NCBI RefSeq assembly: GCF_900302495.1
Contig: NZ_OMKW01000003.1
Location: 496,001 to 560,000, forward strand
From: Pontivivens insulae
GTDB lineage: Bacteria > Pseudomonadota > Alphaproteobacteria > Rhodobacterales > Rhodobacteraceae
Length of the DNA: 64,000 bases
Direction: 5' to 3'
The position numbers were made by a program, and so were the translations under genes. Positions 34,760 through 44,251 of the stretch are shown piece after piece. The notes under the pieces were generated by a model. That model was not told where the DNA came from and did no database searches. It saw nothing but the letters and a program-made list of their open reading frames with translations. The number at the start of each line of letters is the position of its first letter. The first letter of the stretch is position 1.

Positions 34760-36556
34760 TCAATCAGCGGAAAGCGGTGCGCAGGCTCTCTCCAGCCAAG
34801 TGCGTACCTCTTCTGGGACGAGTGGTCCGACTTCCGCTGCCACGCGCGCGTGGTAGGCGTTGAGCCAGTCCAGTTCTGATGTGGTCAGAAGATGGGGCCG
34901 GATCAGCCTGCGGTCAATGGGGGCCAGTGTCAGTGTTTCGAAAGACAACATCGGCAGGTCACCACCATCGGGAACACGGGGCGGTTCAACCACGATCAGG
35001 TTCTCGATCCGAATGCCAAATGCCCCTTCCCGGTAATATCCGGGTTCATTGCTGAGGATCATCCCCGGCTCGAACGGCACGGAGGAGCGGCGCGAGAGAT
35101 TGATTGGCCCTTCATGCACCCCCAGATACGCGCCGACCCCGTGACCCGTGCCATGCATATAGTCCATGCCAGCCGACCAAAGCGGCGCACGGGCAAGCGC
35201 ATCGATATGGGCCCCGCCAAGACCTTCGGGCCAGCGTAGGGTGCTGATTGCGATCATGCCCTTTAGAACCAGCGTGAAGGCGCGAGCCGCGGCCTCGTCC
35301 ACCGGTCCGACGGCAACGGTCCGTGTCACATCCGTGGTGCCATCGGGGTACTGACCGCCAGAATCAACCAGCATCAACTCCCCCGGTGCAAGCGTTCGGT
35401 TGCTGTCATCGGTTACGCGGTAGTGGACAATCGCGCCGTTCGGACCGGCGCCGGAGATCGTCTCAAACGAAATGTCACGTAACTGATTGGTGGCACGGCG
35501 AAAGCCCTCAAGCTGTGTGACGATATCAATTTCCGTCAGGGTGCCCGAAGGACCGTGCGCATCAAGCCAGCAAAGGAAGTTGGCCATTGCGGCTCCATCG
35601 CGCAGATGCGCAGCGCGTGCGCCTGCAATCTCGGCCTCTGTCTTGCGCGCCTTTGGCAGGGCGCAAGGCTCATGGTCCAGCACGTCGCAACCATCCAGAA
35701 GGTTGGCGACCTTCACGGGAATGCTTGCCATGTCGATGGCAACCTTGCCCGTCAACGCTGCCACATGATCCTCAAGAGCGTCGAGAGAATGGACCCGCAC
35801 CCCCTCTCCCAAATGCGCGCGCAATTCGTCGGTCAAGCGGTCAGCTGCGTTGAAGAGGTCCACCGAATGATCCGAATGCAGGATCGCAAAGACCCGCGGC
35901 ACGGGCGTGTTGGGAACATCGGACCCGCGAATGTTCAGCAGCCACGCGATGGACGCAGGCAGGCTGAGCACGGCAGCAGAGGCACCACGCTGTTGCAAGT
36001 CGTCAGCCAGTCGGGCCCGCTTGTCCTGATGCGTCTCACCGGCCAGAGAGATATCGTGGATAATGATCGGATCCGCTGGCGGGGCGGGGCGGTCTGCCCA
36101 GATTTGATCAATCAGGTTGTCGCATTCGACCAAAGCCACCTCCGCCGGCAGCGCCTTGCGGATCGCCCGCATCTCCCGCGGGGTGTGCAGCCAGGGATCA
36201 TAGGCGAGGCGACCTGCCTCAAGATGGTCCGCCAACCAGGCTGCGACCGTTGTCGCGGGCCAGTCGATTGGCGTGAATGCCTCTATATCGACCTGCTTGC
36301 GCACCTGAAGCGTATAGCGGCCGTCCACAAAAACTGCCGCCGCGTCCGCCAGAACAGCGCAATGCCCGGCCGATCCGGTAAAGCCTGTCAGCCACGCAAG
36401 GCGCTGATCGCAGTCGGCCACCGTCTCACCCTGATGGGCATCCGCACGCGGGACCAGAAACCCCGCGAGGTTGCGGGCCTGCAATTCGGCGCGCAGGGCC
36501 TGAAGGCGCGCAGCACCCGTCGTCGGAGTGGTCGTGGCGGCAAAGGACTGAAACAT
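34760..36556 (-). CDS. Aminopeptidase P (Xaa-Pro aminopeptidase, M24B)
   Basis: A 598-residue enzyme of the long, eukaryote-like aminopeptidase P type, which removes the N-terminal residue before proline. Two creatinase-like N-terminal domains precede the catalytic domain (about 310-540). All five metal ligands are visible: Asp in LMLVDSGGQY, Asp in GTTDVTRTVAVG, His in HGTGHGVGAYLGVHEG, Glu in ILSNEPGYY and Glu in GIRIENLIVV. A C-terminal domain typical of the long form follows (LLTTSELDWLNAYHARV). The ATG at 36554-36556 follows GGAG. It is divergent from the small membrane protein at 36676 and may be co-transcribed with DUF427. This contrasts with the M24 protein at 2418, which lacks the ligands. 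Confidence 0.94.
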   Translation of the reverse strand: MFQSFAATTTPTTGAARLQALRAELQARNLAGFLVPRADAHQGETVADCDQRLAWLTGFTGSAGHCAVLADAAAVFVDGRYTLQVRKQVDIEAFTPIDWPATTVAAWLADHLEAGRLAYDPWLHTPREMRAIRKALPAEVALVECDNLIDQIWADRPAPPADPIIIHDISLAGETHQDKRARLADDLQQRGASAAVLSLPASIAWLLNIRGSDVPNTPVPRVFAILHSDHSVDLFNAADRLTDELRAHLGEGVRVHSLDALEDHVAALTGKVAIDMASIPVKVANLLDGCDVLDHEPCALPKARKTEAEIAGARAAHLRDGAAMANFLCWLDAHGPSGTLTEIDIVTQLEGFRRATNQLRDISFETISGAGPNGAIVHYRVTDDSNRTLAPGELMLVDSGGQYPDGTTDVTRTVAVGPVDEAAARAFTLVLKGMIAISTLRWPEGLGGAHIDALARAPLWSAGMDYMHGTGHGVGAYLGVHEGPINLSRRSSVPFEPGMILSNEPGYYREGAFGIRIENLIVVEPPRVPDGGDLPMLSFETLTLAPIDRRLIRPHLLTTSELDWLNAYHARVAAEVGPLVPEEVRTWLERACAPLSAD

Positions 36557-36675
36557 GGGGACTCCATTGACGGAACGTGATCGGTCGTGGGCGGAATGAG
36601 ACCTGCATTAAAATTGTGCAGCCGTCGCAAACCCACTAGCGTGCACAACATGGCATTGTTCGAAGGGCAGGCAAT

Positions 36676-36981
36676 ATGAAAAAGGTCTTCCGGCTGCTGG
36701 CATGGATTTTCACCGGCTTGGCCGCTTGGCGTCTCTATGGCGATTTTTCGTCCTCAATCGGGGCGGGGCGCGATTTTCGGATGAAGCTGGCGGGAGAGGT
36801 CTGGGCGACCTTTGATCGCAACAGCCTTTTGGGTCTGCAACCGGCCATCGAGCGCTATATCAGCCCGCGCCTGTGGGAATGGGTTTTCCTGCCGGTGTTG
36901 GAAACGCAGCTCTTCCCCATTCTGGTGATGGTAACGATCTTCTTTTTCATCGCGAGCGCGAAGCGTTTCCAGCTGCGTTAG
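36676..36981 (+). CDS. Small hypothetical inner-membrane protein
   Basis: A 101-residue protein that I do not assign to a family. It has two likely membrane spans, near residues 5-20 (LLAWIFTGLAAWRLYG) and 72-94 (LPVLETQLFPILVMVTIFFF). Between them lies an amphipathic section, EVWATFDRNSLLGLQPAIE. A basic N terminus and an AKRFQLR tail suggest that both ends are cytoplasmic. It starts 120 bases from the divergent aminopeptidase P gene, and its stop overlaps the convergent DUF6476 gene by four bases. The hydrophobic pattern supports a real gene. Confidence 0.7.
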   Translation: MKKVFRLLAWIFTGLAAWRLYGDFSSSIGAGRDFRMKLAGEVWATFDRNSLLGLQPAIERYISPRLWEWVFLPVLETQLFPILVMVTIFFFIASAKRFQLR

Positions 36982-37301
36982 TCGGCTGGGATCAGCACTT
37001 CATCAAAGGTCGTGCCGTCGGCCCTGTGGAGCCGCAAGACCTGATCACCGTCCTCAAGCATCGTCACGACAGCATACCAGCCCTGACCGAATGTAACGGC
37101 AGAGATCACCTCTCCGGCTGGCACCTCTATTTCATCAGGCAATGTGGGGCGCGCAGGGGCCGTCGCACTCAGGCGGATGACAAGCAGGCCGACCACCGTT
37201 ATCACCGCAAGGATCATCACAATGGTGAGTGTCGTGACCAGCCGCCGCAGGAATGCGAGCTTTGGCGGTTCCGGCAGGTCCTGTGGCGGAGAAGGTTCCA
37301 T
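36978..37301 (-). CDS. DUF6476-like single-span membrane protein
   Basis: A 107-residue protein starting MEPSPPQDLPEPPKLAFLRR. One membrane span (about 22-43, TLTIVMILAVITVVGLLVI) is followed by a small periplasmic beta-rich domain: LPDEIEVPAGEVISAVTFGQ and YAVVTMLEDGDQVLRLHRAD. It resembles the DUF6476 proteins that sit beside RluA genes in Rhodobacterales; the function is unknown. An AGAGGA ribosome site lies upstream, inside the divergent RluA gene. The start codon shares the palindrome CATG (37299-37302) with that gene's start, so the two coding regions meet head to head with a two-base overlap. Confidence 0.8.
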   Translation of the reverse strand: MEPSPPQDLPEPPKLAFLRRLVTTLTIVMILAVITVVGLLVIRLSATAPARPTLPDEIEVPAGEVISAVTFGQGWYAVVTMLEDGDQVLRLHRADGTTFDEVLIPAD

Positions 37302-38310
37302 GTCCGATCCTCTTGAACTGGTCGCGGCCAGCGCTGGCCGTCTTGATAAGGTGCTTGCCGACGCAGCGCCAGAGGGGGCCGCGCTCAGCCGGTCGCGTCT
37401 GCAGCAGTTGATCGAGGCTGGCGCGGTGACGGGCCAAGCGGGCGTAGAGACTGATATTCGGCGCAAGGTCGCCCTGGGCGAACGCTTTACGGTGACACCA
37501 CCGCCCCCTGCGGACCCAACGCCCCAGCCCGAGGACATTCCCCTCAGCATCGTATTTGAAGATGCACATCTGATCGTCGTGGACAAACCGGCCGGGATGG
37601 TCGTGCACCCGGCCCCCGGCGCGGAACGCGGAACACTGGTCAACGCCTTGCTACACCATTGTGCTGACAGCCTGTCCGGTATTGGCGGAGAACGACGCCC
37701 CGGCATCGTACACCGTATCGACAAAGACACGTCGGGGCTTCTTGTCATAGCCAAGGACGATGCCACCCATCAGGCGCTGTCGCGTAAATTCGCTGCCCAT
37801 GACATTGAACGACGCTACCGTGCGCTTTGCCATGGTGTGCCGGATGCGGGCGATCCGCGTCTGCGCGGCACGCCCGGGGTGACGCTCGAACCGGGTGGTG
37901 TGCTGCGCATTGCCACCCATCTCGACCGGCATCCGGCGGATCGCAAGAAGATGGCGGTGCGTCCGCAAGGTCGCCAAGCCGTGACGCGCGCGACCGTGCT
38001 GGAAAAATTCGATCTCGCCCGTCCCCTCGCCGCGCTGATCGAATGCCGGTTGGAAACCGGGCGGACGCACCAGATCCGTGTCCACATGACCCATGCAGGA
38101 CATGCGCTGATCGGCGATCAGGTCTATGGCGCGGGCCGCGCCGTACCTGAGGCCGCACGGGTGCTTAAGACATTCCCCCGGCAGGCGCTTCACGCCGCGA
38201 TCTTGGGGTTCGAACATCCAATCACTGGGGCGCAGTTGAGTTTCGAAAGCCCGCTGCCTGACGACATGCAGGAGCTCTTGTCAGCGCTGCGAAATCTCAC
38301 GGCGCCGTGA
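37300..38310 (+). CDS. RluA-family 23S rRNA-type pseudouridine synthase
   Basis: A 336-residue RNA-modifying enzyme. An N-terminal S4 RNA-binding domain (about 14-75: GRLDKVLADAAPEGAALSRS) precedes the catalytic domain, with LIVVDKPAGMVVHPAPGAE and the active-site motif VHRIDKDTSGLLVIAK, whose second Asp attacks uridine. RLETGRTHQIRVHMTHAGHA follows. The layout is that of RluD/RluC; the exact sites modified cannot be assigned. The ATG at 37300 has GGAGAAGG upstream, which lies inside the divergent DUF6476 gene. rpoH follows 93 bases downstream on the same strand, an arrangement I associate with Rhodobacterales. Confidence 0.92.
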   Translation: MSDPLELVAASAGRLDKVLADAAPEGAALSRSRLQQLIEAGAVTGQAGVETDIRRKVALGERFTVTPPPPADPTPQPEDIPLSIVFEDAHLIVVDKPAGMVVHPAPGAERGTLVNALLHHCADSLSGIGGERRPGIVHRIDKDTSGLLVIAKDDATHQALSRKFAAHDIERRYRALCHGVPDAGDPRLRGTPGVTLEPGGVLRIATHLDRHPADRKKMAVRPQGRQAVTRATVLEKFDLARPLAALIECRLETGRTHQIRVHMTHAGHALIGDQVYGAGRAVPEAARVLKTFPRQALHAAILGFEHPITGAQLSFESPLPDDMQELLSALRNLTAP

Positions 38311-38335
38311 AACGTTGAAATAAGTGAACTCAGTT

Positions 38336-38363
38336 CTTGTAAAGCGCGTAACTGTTTCTAAAT
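38336..38363 (+). promoter_or_regulatory. Possible promoter of rpoH
   Basis: CTTGTA (38336-38341), a 16-base spacer and CTAAAT (38358-38363) lie about 40 bases before the rpoH ATG. The -35 CTTG is shared by alphaproteobacterial sigma-70 and sigma-32 promoters, so heat-shock autoregulation is possible. Assigned by eye. Confidence 0.35.
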
Positions 38364-38403
38364 ACGATCTTCAACAAGATGCAGACGCACGCGAGGTATT
38401 CCG

Positions 38404-39300
38404 ATGGCAAACTACACCTCCCTTCCCGCCCCGTCCCCAGAGCAGGGGCTGTCCCGCTATATGCAGGAAATCCGTAAGTTCCCGATGCTGGAGCCGGAAC
38501 AGGAATACATGCTGGCCAAGGCCTGGGTTGATCATCAGGACAAGGACAGCGCCCATCAGCTCGTCACCTCACACTTGCGGCTCGCCGCCAAGATCGCGAT
38601 GGGCTATCGCGGTTATGGCCTGCCCACGGCTGAAGTTGTGTCAGAGGCAAATGTCGGCCTGATGCAGGCCGTAAAACGGTTCGATCCCGAAAAGGGTTTC
38701 CGCCTTGCGACCTATGCAATGTGGTGGATCCGCGCCTCGATCCAGGAATATATCCTGCGCTCCTGGTCGCTCGTGAAAATGGGCACGACCGCTGCGCAAA
38801 AGAAACTGTTCTTCAACCTACGCAAGGCCAAGAACAAGATCGGCGCGCTCGAAGACGGGGATCTGCGACCCGAAAACGTCGCCAAGATCGCGAATGATCT
38901 GGGGGTGACGGAAGAGGAAGTGACCTCGATGAACCGGCGGCTTTCAGGGGGTGACGCCTCTCTGAATGCTCCGCTCAAAAGCGATGGTGAGGGTGCATCT
39001 GAATGGCAGGACTGGCTGGCCGACGATGTCGATCAGGCCGAGGAATATGCCGAGCAGGACGAGCTCGACAGCCGCCGCACATTGCTGATGCAATCGATGG
39101 AAGACCTCAACGAGCGTGAGCGCCACATCCTGACAGAGCGCAAACTGCAAGATGAGCCGAAGACACTGGAAGAGTTGAGCCAGGAATACGGTGTCAGCCG
39201 CGAGCGTATTCGCCAGATTGAAGTTCGTGCATTCGAAAAGCTGCAAAAGCGGATGCGGGAACTTGCCGCAGAACAGGGCATGATCCCCGCCGTGAACTGA
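38404..39300 (+). CDS. rpoH: RNA polymerase heat-shock sigma factor RpoH (sigma-32)
   Basis: A 298-residue sigma factor. Region 2 contains LRLAAKIAMGYRGYGLPTAE, EANVGLMQAVKRFDPEKGFR and TYAMWWIRASIQEYILRSWS. The RpoH box QKKLFFNLRKAK follows at about residue 138, distinguishing it from the housekeeping factor. Region 4 has ERHILTERKL and the helix-turn-helix LEELSQEYGVSRERIRQIE. It directs transcription of chaperone and protease genes under heat or oxidative stress. Many Rhodobacterales have two RpoH paralogues, and I cannot tell which one this is. It follows RluA and has a possible CTTG-type promoter in the 93-base spacer. Confidence 0.96.
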   Translation: MANYTSLPAPSPEQGLSRYMQEIRKFPMLEPEQEYMLAKAWVDHQDKDSAHQLVTSHLRLAAKIAMGYRGYGLPTAEVVSEANVGLMQAVKRFDPEKGFRLATYAMWWIRASIQEYILRSWSLVKMGTTAAQKKLFFNLRKAKNKIGALEDGDLRPENVAKIANDLGVTEEEVTSMNRRLSGGDASLNAPLKSDGEGASEWQDWLADDVDQAEEYAEQDELDSRRTLLMQSMEDLNERERHILTERKLQDEPKTLEELSQEYGVSRERIRQIEVRAFEKLQKRMRELAAEQGMIPAVN

Positions 39301-39352
39301 GCCTGATCCGGACTACCTTCCTCATCATGGATTTTGACGAAGGCAATTTTGG

Positions 39353-40045
39353 ATGACCCAGCACATTTTACTTTTGGGGGCGACCGGGGCAACCGGTCGC
39401 CTCATTCTTGATGAAGCACTCTCACGTGGCTGGAGGGTCACTGCGGGAATGCGCAATCCCGAAAAACTCGAACACAGCGCAGACCAGTTGACCAAGGTTG
39501 AGGTTGACGTGCTGAAGCCATCCGGGATCAGTGCAGCGGTCGAAGGATGCACGGCCGTGATCTCCGCCCTTGGCGTGGACAATGACCCAAAGACGCTGGC
39601 AAGCCCGCCGCCGCTCTACACCGATGGTCACGCCAATGTTGTCGCCGCAATGGAAAAGATCGGAGTCGAAAGGCTCGTGTGCATCTCTGCGCTCTGGTCG
39701 CGTGCCAATGACTTTGGCCCGCTCTGGTTTCGTGCCGGGCCGGTCATGGCGCTGACGCGCGTCTACAGTCAGATGCGCATGATGGAGCGTGAACTCGCAG
39801 CCCACGAGAAACTGCAGTTCACCTGTGTCCGCGCGGGCTATCTTCAGGATGACCCTATCGAAAGCGCGCCACCGGCCGCATATGCAGAGCGCCCGCCCGA
39901 GGGACACTGGCTGACCCGCCGCGCCGATCTTGCCCGGTTCATGGTCGATTGCGTGGCGGAGGGCAGCTGGCAACGTGCCAGCCCGTGCTTTTCGCAAGCC
40001 GATGACGGCAAGGTTATGCGCCGTAACGCTGGCAACGTCCGCTAG
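39353..40045 (+). CDS. NAD(P)H-binding protein (atypical SDR/NmrA-like)
   Basis: A 230-residue protein with an N-terminal Rossmann motif, HILLLGATGATGRLILDEAL (GxxGxxG). Conserved SDR-a features follow: GCTAVISALGVD and RLVCISALWSRANDFGPLWF, then a SQMRMMEREL helix. The classical YxxxK pair is not in place, so it may be a redox sensor, a chaperone-like cofactor binder or a reductase of the NmrA/HSCARG class. It lies 52 bases after rpoH on the same strand and ends at the long repeat hairpin that separates it from upp. Substrate unknown. Confidence 0.85.
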   Translation: MTQHILLLGATGATGRLILDEALSRGWRVTAGMRNPEKLEHSADQLTKVEVDVLKPSGISAAVEGCTAVISALGVDNDPKTLASPPPLYTDGHANVVAAMEKIGVERLVCISALWSRANDFGPLWFRAGPVMALTRVYSQMRMMERELAAHEKLQFTCVRAGYLQDDPIESAPPAAYAERPPEGHWLTRRADLARFMVDCVAEGSWQRASPCFSQADDGKVMRRNAGNVR

Positions 40046-40060
40046 ACATCTTCTTGGCAA

Positions 40061-40118
40061 AAATATCCCCGCCGGAGGCAGCCACGATCACTGTCATGTG
40101 CCTCCGGCGGGGATATTT
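40061..40118. terminator. Paired Rhodobacterales-type repeat acting as bidirectional terminator
   Basis: AAATATCCCCGCCGGAGGCA (40061-40080) and its exact complement (40099-40118) form a 20-bp perfect stem with an 18-base loop, between the convergent NAD(P)H-binding and upp genes. A/T-rich outer ends suit termination in both directions. Single arms of the same sequence recur at 48293, 57532 and 60387. The left arm is preceded by TTCTTGG, as in two of those copies. Confidence 0.85.
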
Positions 40119-40132
40119 GAAGGACGTGAAAG

Positions 40133-40765
40133 TCACTTCGTCCCGAACATCCGATCGCCGGCATCGCCAAGCCCGGGCAGGATATAGCCCTTATCATTGA
40201 GCCGTTCATCGAGAGCGCCGGTGATGATCGGCACATCCGGATGGCGCTCTTTCATGCGCGCGACGCCTTCAGGGGCGGCGAGCAAGCACAGGAAACGAAT
40301 ATCCTTCGCACCGGACTCCTTGAGTAGGTCGATCGCGGCGGCCGAGGAGTTGCCGGTTGCGAGCATGGGATCCACCGCGATGACAACGCGCTGATCCATC
40401 TCTGCGGGCACCTTATAGTAATACTGGACCGGCTGGAGCGTTTCCTCGTCGCGATAGAGGCCAACAAAGCCGACCCGTGCGGACGGGATCAGCTCCAACA
40501 CTCCATCGAGAAGGCCGTTGCCCGCGCGCAGAATCGAGATCAGCGCCAGCTTCTTTCCCTTCAACGTGGGGGCATCCATTTCGACAAGCGGTGTATCGAT
40601 ATTCTTTGTCGTCATCGGAAGATCACGGGTCACCTCATAGGCGATGAGGTGCGAAATTTCGCGCAGCAGCTGACGAAACACGGCTGTGGACGTGTGTTTT
40701 TCACGCATGAGCGTCAGTTTGTGTTGAACGAGGGGGTGGTCAACGACCGTCAGGTGATCGCTCAT
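40133..40765 (-). CDS. upp: Uracil phosphoribosyltransferase
   Basis: A 210-residue salvage enzyme that makes UMP from uracil and PRPP in the cytoplasm. [19 protein letters not shown] at the start, [20 protein letters not shown], the PRPP loop [20 protein letters not shown] and the C-terminal [15 protein letters not shown] are standard Upp features, and the length matches. The ATG at 40763-40765 overlaps the add stop (ATGA). It is the last gene of the nucleoside locus and disposes of the uracil released by the phosphorylase upstream. It ends at the bidirectional hairpin. Confidence 0.96.
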   Translation of the reverse strand: MSDHLTVVDHPLVQHKLTLMREKHTSTAVFRQLLREISHLIAYEVTRDLPMTTKNIDTPLVEMDAPTLKGKKLALISILRAGNGLLDGVLELIPSARVGFVGLYRDEETLQPVQYYYKVPAEMDQRVVIAVDPMLATGNSSAAAIDLLKESGAKDIRFLCLLAAPEGVARMKERHPDVPIITGALDERLNDKGYILPGLGDAGDRMFGTK

Positions 40766-41751
40766 GCTCGGTCTCCTTCGAAGTTGGCGCGCAGGCGGGC
40801 GCGTGTCGCGGCATCGCAAAATGCTGCATCCATTGCGGTTCGGTTGATTGCATCGAAATCGGAACGGGTCCAGCCGAAGACACGGTTCAGCTCGGCATAT
40901 TCCTTACGCATGGTGGTGTGGAAATAGGGCGGATCATCTGTGGAGACGGTCACCTTCACACCGGCGGAGCGTAGTTTCTGGATCGTGTGCTGCTCGATCG
41001 CAGGATAGACGCCCAAGCGAATATTCGAGCCCGGATTCACTTCAAGCGTGATATCCTCGGCCACCAGACGCGCGACCAGTTCAGGGTCTTCCCACGCCCG
41101 CACGCCATGCCCAATGCGCGAGGGCCGCAGGGCATCCAGACTGTCGCGCACGCTCTCTGGCCCCTCGATCTCTCCTGCGTGGGTGGTGATGCCGAGCCCG
41201 GCCTCCCGTGCAATATCGAAGGCCACGGCGAAGTCGCGCGGGGCGAAGGTGCTTTCATTGCCGCCCATGCCCCACCCCGTGAGGCGCGGGGAAAGATGTG
41301 CGACCGTGACTTCTGCCGTCTGGCGCGCGACCTCAGCCCCCATGTGGCGCACAGCGGTGGAGATGAAGCGGCACTCCACCTCTGGCACATCATCGGCTCC
41401 TGCTTCCATGCCGGCGAGATACTCGGCCCAATCCGCCATCGAGGATCCCGTAATCGACGGTGCGACAAACAGTTCCGTATAGATCACGCCCTCGTCGCGC
41501 GACTGTTCCAACACGGCGCGGGTGAGGCGTCGGTAGTCATCCGGCGTTTGCAGGCAGGCTGACACAGCTTCATAGGCTGCAAGAAAAGCCGGGAAATCGG
41601 TGTAGATATATGTGTCGCCTTCAATCACCGCAGACAGATCCAGACCCTTTTCCTGCGCAAGCCGCGCGATGAAGGCCGGGGGGGCCGCCCCTTCCAGATG
41701 CAAGTGAAGTTCGGTTTTCGGCAGGTCCACCACCGCTGTCGTTTCGGTCAA
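40762..41751 (-). CDS. add: Adenosine deaminase
   Basis: A 329-residue zinc enzyme that converts adenosine or deoxyadenosine to inosine forms. Metal and active-site motifs are present: [16 protein letters not shown] (HxH), [15 protein letters not shown] (His and catalytic Glu), [15 protein letters not shown] and [15 protein letters not shown] (final Asp pair). The related adenine deaminases share these motifs; the Lys-Thr-Glu-Leu-His start and the surrounding nucleoside genes favour adenosine. It overlaps deoB by four bases at its start and upp by four bases at its end, so it is embedded in the operon. Its product feeds the purine-nucleoside phosphorylase. Confidence 0.92.
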   Translation of the reverse strand: MTETTAVVDLPKTELHLHLEGAAPPAFIARLAQEKGLDLSAVIEGDTYIYTDFPAFLAAYEAVSACLQTPDDYRRLTRAVLEQSRDEGVIYTELFVAPSITGSSMADWAEYLAGMEAGADDVPEVECRFISTAVRHMGAEVARQTAEVTVAHLSPRLTGWGMGGNESTFAPRDFAVAFDIAREAGLGITTHAGEIEGPESVRDSLDALRPSRIGHGVRAWEDPELVARLVAEDITLEVNPGSNIRLGVYPAIEQHTIQKLRSAGVKVTVSTDDPPYFHTTMRKEYAELNRVFGWTRSDFDAINRTAMDAAFCDAATRARLRANFEGDRA

Positions 41752-42944
41752 ATCAAACTCTTTCCGTGATTGCCGGGCGCGAGGCCCAGATGAGCGGCGA
41801 CTGTCTCACCGACATCTGCAAACCCGTGCAGCCCCAATGCGCGTTGACCCAGACCAACGGCCAGCACCGGCACCCGCTCCCGCGTGTGCTCCGTTCCTGA
41901 CCAGGTCGGATCGTTGCCATGATCGGCGGTGAAGATCATCAGATCGTCTGGCCGCAATCGCCCGAGCAGTTCGGGCACGCGCGCGTCAAAGGCTTCCAAA
42001 GCGCGCGCATAGCCCGATACATCGCGCGGATGACCGTATAGACTGTCGAATTCCACGAAATTGGCGAAAACGAAATCGCCGTCGGCCGCATCCTCCATCA
42101 GACGAACGCAATGGTCGAACAGGCCCATGTCATCCTTGGCCTTGTGCAACTCAGAAATCCCGCGATGGGCAAAGATGTCGCCAATCTTACCAACTGCAAT
42201 CGTGCGTCCGCCGCCAGCCACGGCTCGGTCGCACAAGGTAGGCTCTGGCGGCTCAATCGCGTAGTCTCGCCTGTTGGCGGTCCGTGTGAAGTTGCCAGGC
42301 TCTCCAACGAAAGGACGGGCGATGACACGGCCCACCATCATCGGGTGAACCAGCTTTGCAGCCTCCTCACAGACTTCATACAGCCGGTCGAGGCCAAAAT
42401 GGTCTTCATGCGCTGCGATCTGGAACACACTGTCGGCCGATGTGTAGCAGATCGGGGCACCTGTTGAGATATGTTGCTCGGCCAATTCGCGGATGATCGG
42501 CATGCCCGACGCATGTTTGTTGCCCAAAATGCCGGGCAGCTTTGCGTTCGCGATCAAGTGATCCGTCAGCTCTTTGGGAAAGGCCGGGTTCGCATTCGGG
42601 AAATAGTGCCAATCAAAGGGAACAGGGACACCAGCCAGTTCCCAGTGACCGGACGGCGTGTCCTTGCCCTGGCTAAGCTCGGTCGCAGCCCCCCATGCGG
42701 CCTGCGGAACAGCATCGAGACCGGGCGCCTGTAGGCCAGACGCCAGTCGGATGGCCGCGCCAAGGCCAAGCCTGTCCAGGTTCGGCATATGCAAAGGGCC
42801 GGTTCGCCCCTCTTCGGCGCGACCTTCCGCACAGGCCTGCGCAATATGTCCCAATGTGTTTGAACCCTCATCGCCAAATTGGGCGGCGTCCGGTGCACCG
42901 CCGCAGCCGACCGAGTCCATCACCATAAGGAACGCACGCGCCAT
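41748..42944 (-). CDS. deoB: Phosphopentomutase
   Basis: A 398-residue member of the alkaline phosphatase superfamily that interconverts ribose or deoxyribose 1- and 5-phosphates with Mn2+. [20 protein letters not shown] (metal Asp), [10 protein letters not shown] with the phosphorylated Thr region, [20 protein letters not shown] and [20 protein letters not shown] (metal Asp-His) are all present, and the length is right. It links the phosphorylases, which release 1-phosphates, to DeoC, which needs the 5-phosphate. The start shares one base with the deoA stop (TGATG at 42942-42946). Confidence 0.96.
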   Translation of the reverse strand: MARAFLMVMDSVGCGGAPDAAQFGDEGSNTLGHIAQACAEGRAEEGRTGPLHMPNLDRLGLGAAIRLASGLQAPGLDAVPQAAWGAATELSQGKDTPSGHWELAGVPVPFDWHYFPNANPAFPKELTDHLIANAKLPGILGNKHASGMPIIRELAEQHISTGAPICYTSADSVFQIAAHEDHFGLDRLYEVCEEAAKLVHPMMVGRVIARPFVGEPGNFTRTANRRDYAIEPPEPTLCDRAVAGGGRTIAVGKIGDIFAHRGISELHKAKDDMGLFDHCVRLMEDAADGDFVFANFVEFDSLYGHPRDVSGYARALEAFDARVPELLGRLRPDDLMIFTADHGNDPTWSGTEHTRERVPVLAVGLGQRALGLHGFADVGETVAAHLGLAPGNHGKSLI

Positions 42945-44251
42945 CAGCCGATCCGTCCCTTTTCCAATGGGAGATCCTGAGATGGCGTTTCGCTGACCTG
43001 ATACGCGGTGCGCAAACGCGCCTCTGCGCGATCAGCGTCCTGCTCACTGGCGGCGTGAATGCGAGCGATTGGCTGTTCCGCGTCGACGCGCATGCCCCGC
43101 CCGGCCAACATGTCGAGACCTACGGCGTAGTCAATTGGATCAGCTGCGCGCACACGGCCACCGCCCAGTTCCACGACAGCGAGGCCGACCGCCTTGGTGT
43201 TGATGCGAGACACGAAGCCAGGCTTGTCGGCAATCACCTCCCGCACGACGGCGGCATGGGCAAGATGGGCCTCGGGACGGTCCATAAAGTCGGACGGTCC
43301 GCCAAGGGCTGTGACCATCTGCCCGAACTTCTCCGCCGCCTGTCCACTTTCGAAAGCCGTGCGCATCTTCTCTTCACCCGCAGCAGCCGAAGTCGCGATC
43401 TTTGCAAGATAGAGCGCCTGCCCGCCCAATGCGACGGTCACATCCCAAAGGCGGCTGTCGATCTCCTCCATCTTCAAGAAGCGAACAGCGTTCAGCATTT
43501 CGAGTGCATTTCCAGCAGCGGTCGCCAATGGCTCGTTCATGTCCGTAATGATGGCCGAGGTTTTGCAGCCTGCCCCGTTGGCCACTTCCACAAGGGATCG
43601 GGCCAACCCGTCCGCGTCCTCAGCCGTGGCCATGAATGCGCCAGAGCCGACTTTGACGTCGAGCACCAGTGCATCCAGCCCGGCGGCCAGTTTCTTCGAC
43701 AGGATTGACGCCGTGATCAGATCGATGCTCTCGACCGTTCCGGTCACATCCCGAATGCCGTAAAACCGCTTGTCAGCGGGCGCAATATCCGGCGTCTGAC
43801 CGATAATGGCGCACCCGACCTGTCGGGTCACGCGCTTGAGTTCGTCGAGATCAGGTTGCGTGCGGTAGCCCGGAATGGCGTCAAATTTGTCGAGCGTTCC
43901 GCCGGTATGGCCCAGACCGCGACCCGAAATCATCGGCACATAGGCCCCACATGCCGCGAGCGCCGGTGCCAGCATCAGTGAAACGTTGTCCCCCACGCCG
44001 CCCGTCGAATGCTTGTCAATCACCGGGCCGTCGAGGTCCCAGGGGATCACGGTGCCGCTATCCCGCATGGCAAGGGTCAGGGCGACGCGTTCCTCCATGC
44101 TCATCCCGTTGAGCAGGACCGCCATCGCCATCGCGCCGACCTGTCCTTCGGTGATGCTTTCATCATGCAGGCCCTTCACGAAGAACCGCACCTCTTCGGT
44201 TGAGAGCGCATCGCCGTCCCGTTTTTTCGCGATAACCTCTTGCGGCAGCAT
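42944..44251 (-). CDS. deoA: Thymidine phosphorylase
   Basis: A 435-residue homodimeric enzyme that splits thymidine and deoxyuridine into base and deoxyribose-1-phosphate. The family signature is [20 protein letters not shown], and the phosphate loop is [20 protein letters not shown] near residue 85. AVKVG-type substrate contacts appear in [16 protein letters not shown]. The C-terminal domain ends with [20 protein letters not shown]. It shares single bases with both neighbours' codons (TGATG junctions with deoC and deoB). Pyrimidine-nucleoside phosphorylase is an alternative, but the length and Gram-negative setting favour DeoA. Confidence 0.94.
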   Translation of the reverse strand: MLPQEVIAKKRDGDALSTEEVRFFVKGLHDESITEGQVGAMAMAVLLNGMSMEERVALTLAMRDSGTVIPWDLDGPVIDKHSTGGVGDNVSLMLAPALAACGAYVPMISGRGLGHTGGTLDKFDAIPGYRTQPDLDELKRVTRQVGCAIIGQTPDIAPADKRFYGIRDVTGTVESIDLITASILSKKLAAGLDALVLDVKVGSGAFMATAEDADGLARSLVEVANGAGCKTSAIITDMNEPLATAAGNALEMLNAVRFLKMEEIDSRLWDVTVALGGQALYLAKIATSAAAGEEKMRTAFESGQAAEKFGQMVTALGGPSDFMDRPEAHLAHAAVVREVIADKPGFVSRINTKAVGLAVVELGGGRVRAADPIDYAVGLDMLAGRGMRVDAEQPIARIHAASEQDADRAEARLRTAYQVSETPSQDLPLEKGRIG

